64,000 bases of DNA. It comes from Isoetes taiwanensis. Its lineage: Eukaryota > Streptophyta > Lycopodiopsida > Isoetales > Isoetaceae. Within the stretch, counting starts at the first letter, position 1. Every line of letters begins with the position of its first letter. Of the stretch, positions 35,474 to 46,597 are shown piece after piece. Where the stretch lies: the NCBI GenBank assembly GCA_021234155.1, contig JAJEKV010000026.1, positions 5,025,183-5,089,182 on the forward strand, read 5' to 3'. The position numbers and the translations under genes were made by a program. The notes under the pieces are model-generated. The model searched no databases and had not been told where the DNA came from. It saw only the letters and a program-made list of their open reading frames with translations.

Positions 35474-36006
35474 CCTTAATCCCGTGTATTTGCAATTCCA
35501 GGATCATTTTTCAAGCATTCAAGAAGGATTCGGCCACAAAACTTCAAGAACATTTCTCTGCAAATAGGATTTTCGTTGGTTTCTCATTTCCGGCACTGAT
35601 CTGATTGTGTTGCTAGTATCAGGTATCTACTTTATCTTCTATAATTATTTTTAGCTTAAATCGTGTCTGTAGCTTCATATCTCTTATTGTTTAGGTTGAT
35701 TATCTGCTTGCATCTGGAGAGACTCATAGATCCGTCTATTTTCTTAATCCCGTGTATTTGCAATTCCAGGCTCATTTTTTAAGCATCCAAGGAGGATTCG
35801 GCCACAAAACTTCAACGCCCTTTCTCTGCAAATACGATTTCTGTTGATTTCTCATTTTCAGAAAGATCTGCACATGTTGCTCTAGTATCAGGTATCTATT
35901 TTAACTTCTACAATTATTTTTATCTCAAATCTTGTTTGTAGCTTAATATCTGTTATTTTTTAGCTTAATTATCTGTTTGCATCTGGAAGGACTCATAGAT
36001 CCGTCT
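35474..36006. repeat. Tandem duplication, two copies of about 267 bp
   Basis: Each copy starts CTTAATCCCGTGTATTTGCA, passes GGATTCGGCCACAAAACTTC, TCTAGTATCAGGTATCTA-like text and ACTCATAGATCCGTCTAT. The first runs 35474-35740, the second 35743-36006, with several substitutions. Donor-like CAGGTATCT follows an exon-like part in each, so it may be a duplicated 5' untranslated exon plus intron start of a captured gene. Confidence 0.75.
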
Positions 36007-36139
36007 ATCTAATTTAGGGCTTCAACCTCAACGCTTGAATGAAAAATCTAGAAAATTTATGATCTGGGCATATCATAGCCATTCTTCTGCCTCCTTATCT
36101 GTTGCACTCTTATATTTTGAAGAGCAGATAAATTACCAA

Positions 36140-36230
36140 TCTGACTTGATATAACAGAGCAGAACAGTTACCCAAATGCTTTGGAATGCTACCCGTCAGA
36201 TTGTTATTAAGGTTCCTAAATAAAATCATA
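36140..36230 (-). pseudogene. LRR fragment (receptor-kinase type)
   Basis: The minus strand reads 'LNNNLTGSIPKHLGNCSALL', one LRR unit of the NxLxGxIPxxLGNxxxL type, then a GTCAGA donor-like site. There is no signal peptide, cap or kinase domain. It lies about 40 bp from the PPR fragment on the opposite strand. Confidence 0.6.
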
Positions 36231-36270
36231 TTTAGGAATAGTAAGATAATTGAGTGCCCAGTTAGAGGAT

Positions 36271-36745
36271 CATGAATGTGGGCGAACTTCATTCAGTTGG
36301 GACTTTGATCTTTGCATTGCAAGATGCAGGAAACAGCAGAAGCTATCATCTGCCAAGAACGTGCATGCAATCTGCTGCAAGAAGAGATGGGAAAATGCTA
36401 ACCCTGTTGGATTGTGGGAGCATCCTTTATGCCCTCCAGGCATTCAGCAGTTCTGATCAGCAAAATGAGCATTCATGGATCTCTCTATTAGTAGGGTATG
36501 TTGAGTGTGCGTAATTACAGCATGCTTTCAGCTTGTACAAAAGAATGCACATTGATTGACATGTATGGCAAAGGTGATACCATAGAGAAAGGACGAGAAA
36601 TATACATTCAAGTTGCAGAAACGGGTTTAGAAGGAATACTTTATGCTGGAAATGCCGTGATGGACATGTATGCTAAACAGGGCTCCCTTACTGAGGTTGG
36701 GACTGTTTTTGGAGCAGTTTTTGAGTTCAGAAGGAATGCCCAGTG
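36271..36745 (+). pseudogene. PPR protein fragment (PLS class)
   Basis: The first frame reads 'TLIFALQDAG' and 'GSILYALQAF'. The second (36498-36745) reads 'SMLSACTKECTLIDMYGKGD', 'IEKGREIYIQVAETGLEG' and 'YAGNAVMDMYAKQGSLTEVG'. These match the 'GreiHaqv..tGle.d..vgNalidMYaKcGsl' pattern of PLS-type pentatricopeptide repeats that bind organellar RNA. A stop and frameshift near 36510, loss of repeat spacing and absence of the E/DYW end show a fragment. Flanking LRR pieces on the other strand point to a mosaic of captured genes. Confidence 0.7.
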
Positions 36746-36815
36746 AGATTATTGTTGTGAAGAGACAACGTTTTAAGAGCAGAGCAATTTCTGAATAGCC
36801 CTTTTGGAATTTCAG
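36720..36815 (-). pseudogene. Second LRR fragment
   Basis: The minus strand reads 'AEIPKGLFRNCSALKTLSL' then 'HNNNLTG' and a stop. It is a good LRR unit in the same orientation as the one at 36.2 kb, on the other side of the PPR piece. The two LRR pieces could be parts of one captured gene split by the PPR-bearing DNA. Confidence 0.6.
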
Positions 36816-37706
36816 CAGGCCTATGCCTAAGGGTACAAAATGTTATGCATATCTGCAGACATACAGACAACTGTATTAGGTTTGGCAGTAATAATAACAG
36901 ATGGAAAGCATGCTTCTCATGGAAAGCAGTCAGAGGTGAATGATTTTCTACCAGCTTCATTTTTGTATGGAATGTCTGGTAATTCTGTTGGAAACTGTTG
37001 CTCTGTAGATGACTGGCAGAGATTGTGGAATGACCCTCATGGTTCATCATGTAATCATAACCCTCATGGTTCATCAAGTAATCATAAAAGGCCATATACA
37101 GTAATTAGTTAGTGCTTTATAACTAGTTGACTTCTTCGCCGCAGTCTCTCTATTCTTCTCTATTCATCATGTAATTATAAAGGCCTTATACAGTAATTTG
37201 TTAGTGCTTTTTTACTGGTTGACTTCCTTGCCCACTTTGATACCATGACAGAAAGTGAAGTATAAACATGAAGATGACGGGAGAAAGAAATAACAAAGAA
37301 AGGATGGCCGTAAAATAAAGACTGGTAATAAGACCAAATGTACAACATTATGAAACCTGCAAGGAACCAAATCTAATTCTGTTTCTGACCTCAGTTCCTC
37401 TGACACGGTTTATTTTATCACGGTGTTTTTATTTTAATTTATTATGTTGCTTGCAGATGCGCAAGGTGGTGTTGGATTTGTTCAAGCTTTGCCTAGATGC
37501 CAAGACTATGATTAATACTAACAAGGGAAAAATTATATATGTTATTAAATGATTGGGTATGCAGAATAAGTTTGATTATTGTGTAATTTGGTAAACATAG
37601 CTACAACATAGCCACAACATTCCACACAGCAAAAAAAAACATAAGAAACATCCAATTTAGTGTAGACATAAGAAACATCCAATTTAATGTACCTAACAAC
37701 GCCTAA
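36816..37706. other. Unassigned DNA before the CACTA element
   Basis: The word CCTCATGGTTCATCA.GTAATCATAA is repeated at about 37032 and 37061, and GGCC.TATACAGTAATT.GTTAGTGCTTT at about 37091 and 37182. AAACATCCAATTTA.TGTA occurs twice just before the CACTA end. There is no gene. Confidence 0.4.
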
Positions 37707-37729
37707 CACTACAAGAGAATGACCATTTT

Positions 37730-38065
37730 TTGTCAGAAAAATCGTCAGACTGTTTATAGAGATTTTTGTCTGACGCTTATGCTGACAGATATTCTGACGA
37801 TTGCTTTTCTGACGCTTTTTCTGACAATATACGTCAAATATTTCGTCAGATTATTCGTCAGAAAATATACGTCAGGATCCGCGTCACATAAATCGTCAGA
37901 ATTGTAACGTCAGAAAAAGCGTCAAAAATTTCGTCAGGAAAAGCGTCAGATAGAACGTCAGATAATACGTCAGAAAAAGCGTCAGATTTATCGTCAGAAA
38001 AAGCGTCAGACCTTGTGTCAGATTTATCGTCAGAAAATGCGTCAGATTATACGTCAGAAAATAGC
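37730..38065. repeat. Left subterminal array of GTCAGA units
   Basis: About twenty units of the type CGTCAGAAAAAG, CGTCAGATTTAT and CGTCAGATAATA are spaced 10-17 bp, some as TCTGACG inverts near the end. In CACTA elements such motifs bind the accessory protein (TnpA in En/Spm). Spacing varies, so this is not a CRISPR array. Confidence 0.9.
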
Positions 38066-38619
38066 ACTATTACAAATTTAGTCATAACATTTCATCCAGA
38101 GTCCGTTTTAGATGAAATTTGATGTTATGAAAAGCTATCTTCCTCAAAAACTTAATCCCTAACTGAATCTGTAAATTTCCATCCCTAGCTAGTATTGTAG
38201 GTTTGAGCTTAGAACAAGCTGGTAGATTCAAACCTCCTTGACTATGGGAAAATGTTGTATTTGAACATGTTACAAGTTGAAACCTTGTGATAATTCACTA
38301 TTATTAGTATCCAACCATAGGAGTATCTTGTGGGTCTTGAAGATAATAATGGATGCTTTATAAAACTGCTTCATACATCTTTGGAAAAAATGAAGTTGGA
38401 GGTAACATAATTGTTCTCTTGAAATTTAAACATGTATAACACATTGAATGTTCATGACTAATTGGTCCTAATATATAGAAAAAGCAAGGGATTAGCAGGA
38501 TGATATTTTCAATGAAGTCTTATTGTGCATTTTAAAGTGTTGAAGTAAACTTTATGCTTGCGGGGGCATTAATTGCCATTTTTTATTTTTGGTTATGCCA
38601 AGAATTATGAACCAAAAAT

Positions 38620-38865
38620 ATGCAGCCATTTTTGCCGATCTCTGTATACAGATTTGGTTGCAATATTTGCTCTGTTAAAGAATCGACCTGTGGTAGGTTT
38701 TCACAGTGGCCGACTTTGTCTGGGAATAAGGCTATGGGACGATTTCACATAGCTGAGCTTCTAGTTTGGCCAGAGGTGCTCAAGGAAAAGCATAAGGCGA
38801 AAGAGTCTAGCAATCTACTAATCTTCAAAGCTGCGATGGCCTCAGACACCACTCTGGTAAACTAA
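38620..38865 (+). other. Open frame of unknown nature inside CACTA 1
   Basis: An 81-codon frame with 'STCGRFSQWPTLSGNKAMGR' and 'LLVWPEVLKEKHKAKESSN'. The composition is protein-like but no domain is recognised. It may be an exon of a captured gene or of a lost accessory gene. Confidence 0.25.
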
Positions 38866-39085
38866 TATGTGAGCTCTAGTAATTTGCACACCTTTGATAG
38901 CAAGCTGGCCAGTTAATTAGATAATTAATTTAATGCAAGGACACCCCACTCATTTAGGGGTGGCTCGTTGCTACATTGAATTTGTAGGATATGCAATATG
39001 CCGTAGAGTGCAGTTTGCTGCATTCTACAAAATCTTGGTAGGCTTTCACCCCTCGAAATAGTCCAATGTTCTTGGACAAAAGAGA

Positions 39086-39275
39086 CATGGCATATTGACC
39101 GCCCATGGTTGCAAGTAAGGTTAAGTTTTAAATTTTACTCTTGAAATAGAAAAATGTGGATTACTGTCAAGTGGTGAACCCATGGCATATTGGCCGCCCA
39201 TGGTTGCAAGTAAGGTTAAGTTTTAAATTTTACACTTGAAATAGAAAAATGTGGATTACTGTCAAGTGGTGAACC
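39086..39275. repeat. 95-bp tandem duplication inside CACTA 1
   Basis: The two copies begin CATGGCATATTG.CCGCCCATG. A diverged further copy of the neighbouring text recurs at about 39,525-39,680 (CCATTACAATGGTG.GGACCAA), so this internal region grew by duplication. Confidence 0.8.
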
Positions 39276-40926
39276 CATGGTATTGAACAGAGTCACCCAT
39301 GGTATTGAACAGAGTCAACACTTCAGCTGATCTGTAGCCATTACAATGGTGTGGACCAAAGGGATCTAGCCCATTGAATGGATTTATTTTTTTGGGCAGA
39401 GAAATGGCTCGTGGTATTCCTTTGAGTAAATTTCTGGATATTTAACTAGGCACAGAGGGAGGGACGTTTTTTATGGACATCAAAGGTTTAGGGTAATATT
39501 TGGTTTATGGCTTGCAACAATGGCATGAAAGTTGCCCATGGTTGCAAGTATGGTCTAGTATGGTGGACCCTTGGTAGTGAATAGAGTTAACATGACAACT
39601 GATCCATGGCCATTACAATGGTGGAGACCAAGGAGATCTACCCATCGATTTGGTTTACTGGGCATAGAACTGGCTTGTGGTATTCTTTTAAGAAAATTTG
39701 AGGATTTTTAACTTGTCTTATAGACATCAAAGATTAGAATTATATTTGGTTAATGGCCTGCAATAAGGGTTTAATGGCCTGCAATATTTTGTTAATGTTT
39801 TGTGATGGTTATTTTTTCTAGCAGCATTGTTAAAAATATTTGCAAAGGTCTCCACCCTAGGGTTTCTAGAGTAAACGACGGCCGCATGAGCACACAAAGT
39901 TTTAGGTCATTTTGTCTCTGGACTAAAGCACAGCGGACCGAGCAGCTCGATGAATGATTGCAGAGATCAAACAAGGCAGGTACAAGGGATTTTCGGCTAA
40001 AAATGGAGGCAACGGAATGAGGAACTACTATGGTCGAAACTAAAATACAGGTAAACTTTTTTGATCTGAATGCCCTACTCCAGATTTAGGGATTGTCAAA
40101 TCAGCAGAAATGGAGTCGTTTATGTTGCTGGAAGAATCACCCTTAGGGCTCCAGCAAAGAGACAATGCCGGCTGTAAGATAACTGTCTGTGCAATGAAGA
40201 GATAGGGATACGAGTTGCAGGCTGTGCTGGAATAAGGATTCCCCAACGTGGGCTCTAATAGCATGTAAGTCTAAGCTTAGACACTCTATTTTTGTTTTGC
40301 CACATACTTAGCTTGGTGCCTAAATGCCTAGAATCATAAAATCATAAAATCATAAGCTACATGATTTGCTAGCATGTTCCTGCTTCCTTGATGCAAGCAG
40401 CATAACAAGCAGCGCTAAATCAGAAAGAAGATTATGTCAGGCTTCTGTTGAATTTCTTACCTTGCATTAAAATTTGCCTTAGGCAGGCTGGGATCAGTGT
40501 CATCTTTACTTTATGTTGATAGAAGACCTCCTATTCAAATGTCCAAACTTCATGGAACACGTCTCTTCCTCAGAAACTGGGATTTCCAATTGAAGACTAT
40601 TATCCTGCTTTACTGCAGATGCTTGGTCATCTCATGATCTCATGATTTATCTCCATAACAAAACCTAGGAAATAGCAAATACGATGTCTCTTACTTGCCC
40701 AAGTCCTCTGTTTCCTCTGATTTTATACAGATGCACTTTTGGGATGGAGTGAAGAATCGACGGCGTGTTGCAAAATAAAGCCTTCTTTACGGAGTTGAAT
40801 TTGGAGCAAGGTTCCTGGAGTATGTCAAAACAGCAAAAGAAAGTATCATGATGGTGAATACCGCCACCAAGTTAGGCCGACAGGTTGTAAAAGATAGGAC
40901 CCTGTTTGCAGACCACCAAATAGCAT

Positions 40927-41199
40927 TTGGGAAGGCGCTACTGTGCTGCGCCTCAAATGAAGAAGCTCAAGCAGACTAGGAAGGACCTGCTTTCCTTGAT
41001 CAATGGGGCTGGCCTGGATCTTGCTGCCTTATGTAGAAAGGAAGGGGAAGTGCTTGCCCAACCTAGCAAGCAATTCTTGCTTGGCCTAGTGGCAAAATAC
41101 AATTTAGATATGCCTGTAGCAGCCAAGAAGGATGGGGATATAAGCAGATACATCTCTCAAAATGTTCTGGTTGTCCTTTCCCTGAGGTCTAGGTGGTAA
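40927..41199 (+). other. Open frame of unknown nature inside CACTA 1
   Basis: A 90-codon frame containing 'TRKDLLSLINGAGLDLAALC', then 'RKEGEVLAQPSKQFLLGLVA' and 'AKKDGDISRYI'. The lysine/leucine-rich helix-like text looks like real coding sequence, but I do not recognise the family. It may be a captured host exon; the frame runs on into GTCCTTTCCCTGAG without a clear donor. Confidence 0.3.
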
Positions 41200-42469
41200 A
41201 GATAGGTGCTTGATGCTATAAGTCCATGGTGTAATATTAAGATTTTATAGATGCATTGACATTTTGATGTGGTGTTACTTAAGCTCTCTTGTAAATAGTT
41301 ATGTGAAGATATACTTCCGCGTGGTTGGTTTATGAAATATACAGGTGCTGGCTGATATGGGTAAATTCTGACTTAAAATCTCAGATATATGCTGCATCTT
41401 AATTGATCCAGAAAGGTGAAGTCCAAAATTGGCCACGGCTCAAACCTTCACTGCTTTGAAGCAGATAAGTCTACTTTTATTCCTTTTACTTATCTACTTT
41501 TATTCCTTCAATTTGTTACCATCTTGAATGTGAAATAGCTCTAGGAATTGAGCACTCAAATTTGTTTCAGCTATTTTGAGTTGCTTAACTTTTGTAGTCT
41601 ACTTCTATTCTTCTATTTGTTGTCATCCTGAATGCTCCAAGAGAATTATTTTATTTATTTATTGTAGGGCCAAGTTAAAGATAAGACTCTATATGGGTCC
41701 TTAGAACTGTGGAAGCTTCAAGGGTGCAAAAATGCCTAGATAATCTCTTGGGATTCCCTGCTTGCGCATAGTGTCGTCATGGATTTATTGATGAAGCTCT
41801 TGATTTGTTCTTACATATGACTCAAGGAGGGATTAAATAAAATAGAATCACCTTTGTTATTATTCTAGTCTTCTGTATTATTTGGTGATTATGAAATTTT
41901 ACTTCTCATTCATGTTGTTCATCTTGACATCGCATTCTTTCAAATATTTTCATAGAAGTTTAACGTGTTTTTTTTTTTGCAGGGGATTGAGAAAGCACTT
42001 GAAGGGGCTAGCTCATCAAAACTGTAGAATCCCTCTATACTTTCTCTTTACCTTTAATGCGAAATGGTGAGATTGCTTTTTATCTTTTGAATTTAGCAGC
42101 CTACTTCTGTCAGTTATATTGGTTCAGTTATATTGGCATATTGGCTGCAGGTGGTTGGAGCTTGAGCTCCTTTATACAAGCGTGGGCTGAGTCCTTGTTG
42201 CAATCTCTTTGGTTGTTGCGATCCCTTTGGTGGCTTTTAAATATTGTGTATTCTTTGACATGTAATAGACATATAACTTCTGTTACTACTTGAATAAAGG
42301 AGTTCATTTTTCACTCTTGTCTACCAATTTGTAAAATATATTTATGTATATCTTTAAGCATATTATATTTTAAGAATGCAACTGAGCAATGCAACTAGAT
42401 TCAACTGAGAATGCAAGTAATTTCAAAATATATATGACTAATATGCTGGTAAAAATGCTGGCAAAAATA

Positions 42470-42800
42470 TTTTTGACAAAAATGAGGCATATTTTGACGA
42501 TTTTTTTGATGAAAATAATGACGAATATTTTGACGATTTTTCTGACGATTTTGCTGACGAGTTTTATGACGATTTTGCTGACACTTTATCTGACGATTTT
42601 TTTGACGATTTTTCTGACACTTATCGTCAGAAAAGCTGACGATTTTTCTGACACTTATTTAAGAAAAACTGACGATTTTTCTGACGATTTTTCTGACACT
42701 TAATCGTCAGATAATATTCGTCAGGTAAATCGTCAGCCAGTAGGGTCTGGGCAGTTGTCTGTTTTGTGAAGACCATCTGACGATTTTTCTGACAAAAAAC
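42470..42800. repeat. Right subterminal array of TCTGACGATTTT units
   Basis: Units TGACGATTTTTC and TGACACTTA are the inverse of the left array, at 10-15 bp spacing. They translate into a misleading T/L/I-rich open frame (42389-42703) that is not a gene. Confidence 0.9.
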
Positions 42801-42821
42801 CCTCATTCTCTTGTAGTGTAA

Positions 42822-43535
42822 ATATATTCACAATTCTACACTTGTGTAATTTGGCAAAAAAAACAATCGATAGTTATATTCATAATTGCATACATTTTAA
42901 TATAATTTAACAAGGACATATTTTAAACCTAATAGATATTAGGACCTCCCTCTTCTTCCTCCAAATAAGAATTCCACAACTTTGAACTAGTCATAAGAAC
43001 GTTGAGTTATTTTCATTTCACCTATTTTTCATTTTTATTGATAATGCGATCATTCTTGAAAAGCTTTATAATACCTATTCTTGCTTCTAGATGCATGATT
43101 GCAAGAAACATCTGACAACTTGTTTTTCGGAATCTACAGGACATACAGATTCACACGGACATGCAGATGAAGCGTCAAACGGGCCTTAACCAGTTCTTGT
43201 CTAAGAGGGTGGATTCGGTTGGTACCTCGACCTCTTCTAGCACTCAAGTTCCTCAAGAATCGTTAAGCAAGGATAGTGCGACTGGTCATATTCCTTCTGA
43301 GAATGTGGAAACTGAGGTTCCTCCATCGTCATCTAGTCAGAACGAGCCTATGTTCAAGTGTAGCCAAATGATAGAAAGTTTTGGGCAAAAAAAATATGAA
43401 ATTTAGCCAAACGAAAGAATTCATGATTGAGAAAAATCGCAGAATTTAGCCAAGTGTTAGAAACTTCAGGCGTTGATTTGAAGCAAATTTAGCTAAAGTT
43501 ATCCTGGCTACACTAAAATATAGGTGTAGTAATTT
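42822..43535. other. Unassigned; short frame resembling the start of a TTF/hAT-type protein
   Basis: The plus frame 43161-43406 starts 'MKRQTGLNQFLSKR' and is then serine-rich. 'KRQT.L..F...' starts are common in hAT- and ZMYM/TTF-like transposon proteins, but the zinc finger and transposase parts are absent. The call is weak. TAGCCAAA-type words at 43.37-43.51 kb echo those at 35.2 kb. Confidence 0.25.
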
Positions 43536-43539
43536 ATTC

Positions 43540-44239
43540 CCTGAGCCTATCCCAGCCGGGTGTGCACCTGGACGCACCTATGTACGTCTACGTTCTAGCG
43601 CGCCAGCCACTGGGCTCTCTTGTCCTTCCAATAAGCCCTGAGTCATTGCGGGCTCATCGCCACAGCGTAAGCCAAGTGCGGGAGCCGAGTGTCGCCCATG
43701 CTGGCCACCTTCTGGAAATAAACAATGTGTCTATCGAGGGCCGCATGCTGCAGGGGCATGAATCCTGTCTCCTGCAACAAGATTTGATATGGGACTAAGG
43801 GCTTGACCCCAAGTGCCCGCGTCAAAAATGCCTTCTGGACTTGCTCTAAGTCGTTCCAAGTCTCCAAAGATACCACTGGGCCCCATACCTCAACCCCATA
43901 CAGAAGAACTGGCTCCACCAGTGCCCGGAACAAATGTGACTGGTGGCCCCAGTCATACAGCTCTGCCCTGTGACTATTGTTTTGCACTGCGTACAGTGCC
44001 TTCCAACCTGCGGTCACCCGAAGGCGAATGGATGCATCCCAATACATTGAGAATGGAAATTCCACCCCCAGGTACTTGTAGCTGGGTGTGACCTCTACCA
44101 TCTGCCCCTGATAAGTCCGCATAGATGAGCTGCCGGATAACCTGGTGCAAGAGCTGTATACCGTCCCCCCCATTGGCAGCAAGCCAGGCTTCCAACTGGT
44201 CAATGTAAAGTCCAAAGAGTGTGGGTGAGAGAGGATAAC
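43540..44239 (-). pseudogene. LINE-1 family copy E, RT palm to C-terminal part, lower half
   Basis: The minus strand reads 'YPLSPTLFGLYIDQLEAWLA', 'IRQLIYAD', then 'SYKYLGVEF' and 'LVEPVLLYGVEVWGPV', ending in 'HIVYFQKVASMGDTRLPHLA'. Compared with copy A, the second D of YADD and the segment up to 'MVEVTPSYKYLG' are deleted (about 44120). The upper half is at 63012-63290; the gypsy element 44240-63006 separates the halves, with target duplication ATAAC (44235-44239) versus ACAAC (63007-63011). Joined there, the RQG and CPLSP parts of the motif are in frame. Confidence 0.85.
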
Positions 44240-45766
44240 TGTGACGTTCCAAGTATTTATATGGTATACGTATAAATATATTGACACGTCACAAAGTGAA
44301 AATACGCCACCATGGGGTATTTGAACCTAGGGGGTTGACCTAAAAGGGATTAATTTAGCTATGCTAAATTATTAAGGAAGCATTATCTAATTAATTCAAT
44401 TAAGTTAGGGTAATTGGTTAATTAGAAAGGTGCCACCTGGCCAAATTCGGTTGGCCAGTAGGAGAATTCTAACTTGGGGCATCAACATTGAACCCTCATC
44501 CCATTTGGCCCCAAAATCGACCCAGGAGGAGCAGCTGCTGAGCGCCCAAGTTCCTTGAAGATGGAGATACCTCATGATAATGGATCCAGCAGAAACTCGG
44601 GTTAGTGAATAGACTAGCTTGATATCTCTAGGGCTAGCATTTCAGTCAGTCTTCTCTGGTTGTCTTTGTCTAGGATTAATCCTTCTTTGACACTTAGGAT
44701 TATATTGCAATTATGGATTCTGCTTTGTTATGTATGGATGGATGAATCTATGGTAGTATCTTTGTTAGCCCTTCAGAATGCATGGATTAAGGGGAGGGTA
44801 GAGACCTCTGTGCCTTATGCTCTTAGTATGCTCCTAGTAGCCTCCTAGTACCTAGTAAATGCGGCCTGTGCACAAGAACCCACCGAGCTGTGGATTCTAT
44901 GGCATGATTGAGCACTAGAAAAGGAGCGTAGTGATGAAGTGTGAGGTGGGGTCTCGCCTGAGCATAAAAGGCTACGGGGACTCCTACAGTGAGCTAGGCC
45001 TGATAGCCGGCCAGTGAACTAGGCCGGGTATGGGTCTGACACTCCCTGGGTACAGCTGTGACGCACCCTGTACTTTGTGTAGATTTAGGGGAGTAAGTCG
45101 GGTATGGATGCGGGGGTCGCTGATGCGGCACGTATTCTCTAGCTCGCCCATGGAATTACTGCTGCTCTGGAAAGGGACGCTTCCCTGACCTGCCTCGTCG
45201 GAACCCGGGGAGATGTAACCCGGGAGTAGTCCCTAATGGTGATACCTGGGGATTGCGTCTCCGGAAGGCTACAATGGCGCCATAGATTGATTCAGCTTAT
45301 CTGCAAAGTGTGCACAGGAGGGGCGGATGGAGTGGACAACCCTAGCCGATGTTCTATGCCAGCCAACGCCATGCCAAGATTCGGTCTGCTGATCCCTTGA
45401 GACCTAGCCGTCAATCGATCCTCACTGGAGTCTGAGCCAGGGTAGAACCATGGGTTTTGGGGTGTTTTCTCTAGTAGTAAATGCATCTTCTTTGTTGCTA
45501 CCAGTTGGATGGATGTGCCACCCTTCGTGGTGGTCGTTGTTTATATGATTATGTTGTATGCTAACCTTGTACGCACACTTCCGCGACGTAGGAGCCCCAT
45601 TGAAGGCGTGGGCCGAATGACACCTCCGTGTCCTTCACCCGGACATTTTCGATAGACCGTCCGAGTTAGATGGAGGGCCCTGCTCATGGTGAGCTGATTG
45701 CCATGGGAGGGGGAAGTCCCCATATGTATACGCCCGGAGCGTCGTATATGTTCAGGGAGCGTCACA
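44240..45766 (+). repeat. 5' LTR (1527 bp) of the chromovirus
   Basis: It starts TGTGACG and ends CGTCACA, perfect 7-bp inverted ends. The 3' LTR at 61487-63006 is clearly the same sequence but differs by many substitutions and small indels along its length, so the insertion is much older than the 31.9 kb element. The minus-strand open frames in the LTR are not genes. Confidence 0.92.
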
Positions 45767-45767
45767 G

Positions 45768-45785
45768 TGGTATCAGAGCATGGTT
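45768..45785 (+). promoter_or_regulatory. Primer binding site, initiator-Met tRNA
   Basis: TGGTATCAGAGCATGG starts one base after the LTR. TGGTATCAGAGC is the complement of the plant initiator methionine tRNA 3' end, the usual primer of plant gypsy elements. Confidence 0.9.
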
Positions 45786-46597
45786 TTGGTGGACCAAAAT
45801 TGTTGCACTGGCCATAGTCTAACTTAGATGACGGTACTTTTTCCTAGGTTAGAGCGTCCCAACTCTGCAATTGATGATCTAGTTAGCTTAGCTATGGGAG
45901 GAATGACCTAGTGGGGGTGAAAGGTTCTCTAATGAAATGGCTAAGGTCAAAAAGTAGAGTTAGCAATTCGAGTTTTGTAGTCGCTGTAATTTTTTCTACA
46001 TAGCTCGGATCGACGAGATTTCTGCTCCAATGGATCGGGCGTACTTGAAATACCCTAAAGGGGTCGTTAACTGGCAGCAGAGGGACGAGCAACGGGGTCA
46101 AACCCAATGGCGGCACTGACAGGGTTTGGACGTCCCAGAAGCCGGAGATAAGCGCGTATAATCGGGTCAGCGCCGCTCCGTGGATTTACGTTCCGTGTAT
46201 TTTTTTTATTATTTATTATTAAAAAAAATAAAATTCAAAATTCAAAATTCAAAAAAGTTAAACGGTTTCTCTTTTCTTGTTTTCTCTCCGCCCGCCTATT
46301 CCGCTGTCCGCCATAGCCGACCTCAACTTGTACCTTGTTCCTACCCTAAAACCCTAACCGTACTTCTGGTAATAGCGCCTACCGCTGCCTTAACGCGCTA
46401 TCGACCACCCCCACAGCCGGATATGCCTATGGAGGATGATGCGGGACCTATGATTTTAATAATTATAAATCTTTACACCTTGTATATTACTATAGGCGCT
46501 TACACCTTCTTATATATATATAGACGGTGCGCGTAATGCCTCATGGCGTACCCCTTCGGATGCTAGCAGATTAACACCGGAACAAGAACTCCTTTTA
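45786..46597 (+). other. Leader of the chromovirus
   Basis: About 0.8 kb between primer site and gag, with an AT-rich run (46197-46260) holding AAATTCAAAATTC repeats. The open frame at 46180-46536 is not gag-like. Confidence 0.6.

Larger units (their letters stand above)
37707..42818. mobile_element. CACTA (En/Spm) DNA transposon 1, 5112 bp, non-autonomous
   Basis: The left end is CACTACAAGAGAATGA and the right end its exact inverse; the inverted repeats match over 43 bp with three mismatches (CCA versus GGG at positions 17-19). The target duplication TAA is present on both sides (37704-37706, 42819-42821). Subterminal arrays of GTCAGA/TCTGAC fill about 37,730-38,065 and 42,470-42,800. The interior has no TNP2-type transposase, only two short plus frames of unknown nature (38620-38865, 40927-41199), exon-like pieces and a duplication, so it depends on an autonomous relative. 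Confidence 0.92.

Noticed and set aside
37730-38065. Regular GTCAGA repeats looking like a CRISPR array
   Set aside because: Units are short, unevenly spaced, inverted at the other end of the element, and lie inside CACTA terminal repeats of a plant genome.
42389-42703. Membrane-like 104-codon open frame
   Set aside because: Translation of the TGACGATTTT subterminal array of CACTA 1.
43161-43406. hAT transposase gene
   Set aside because: Only a short N-terminal resemblance; no zinc finger or dimerisation domain follows.
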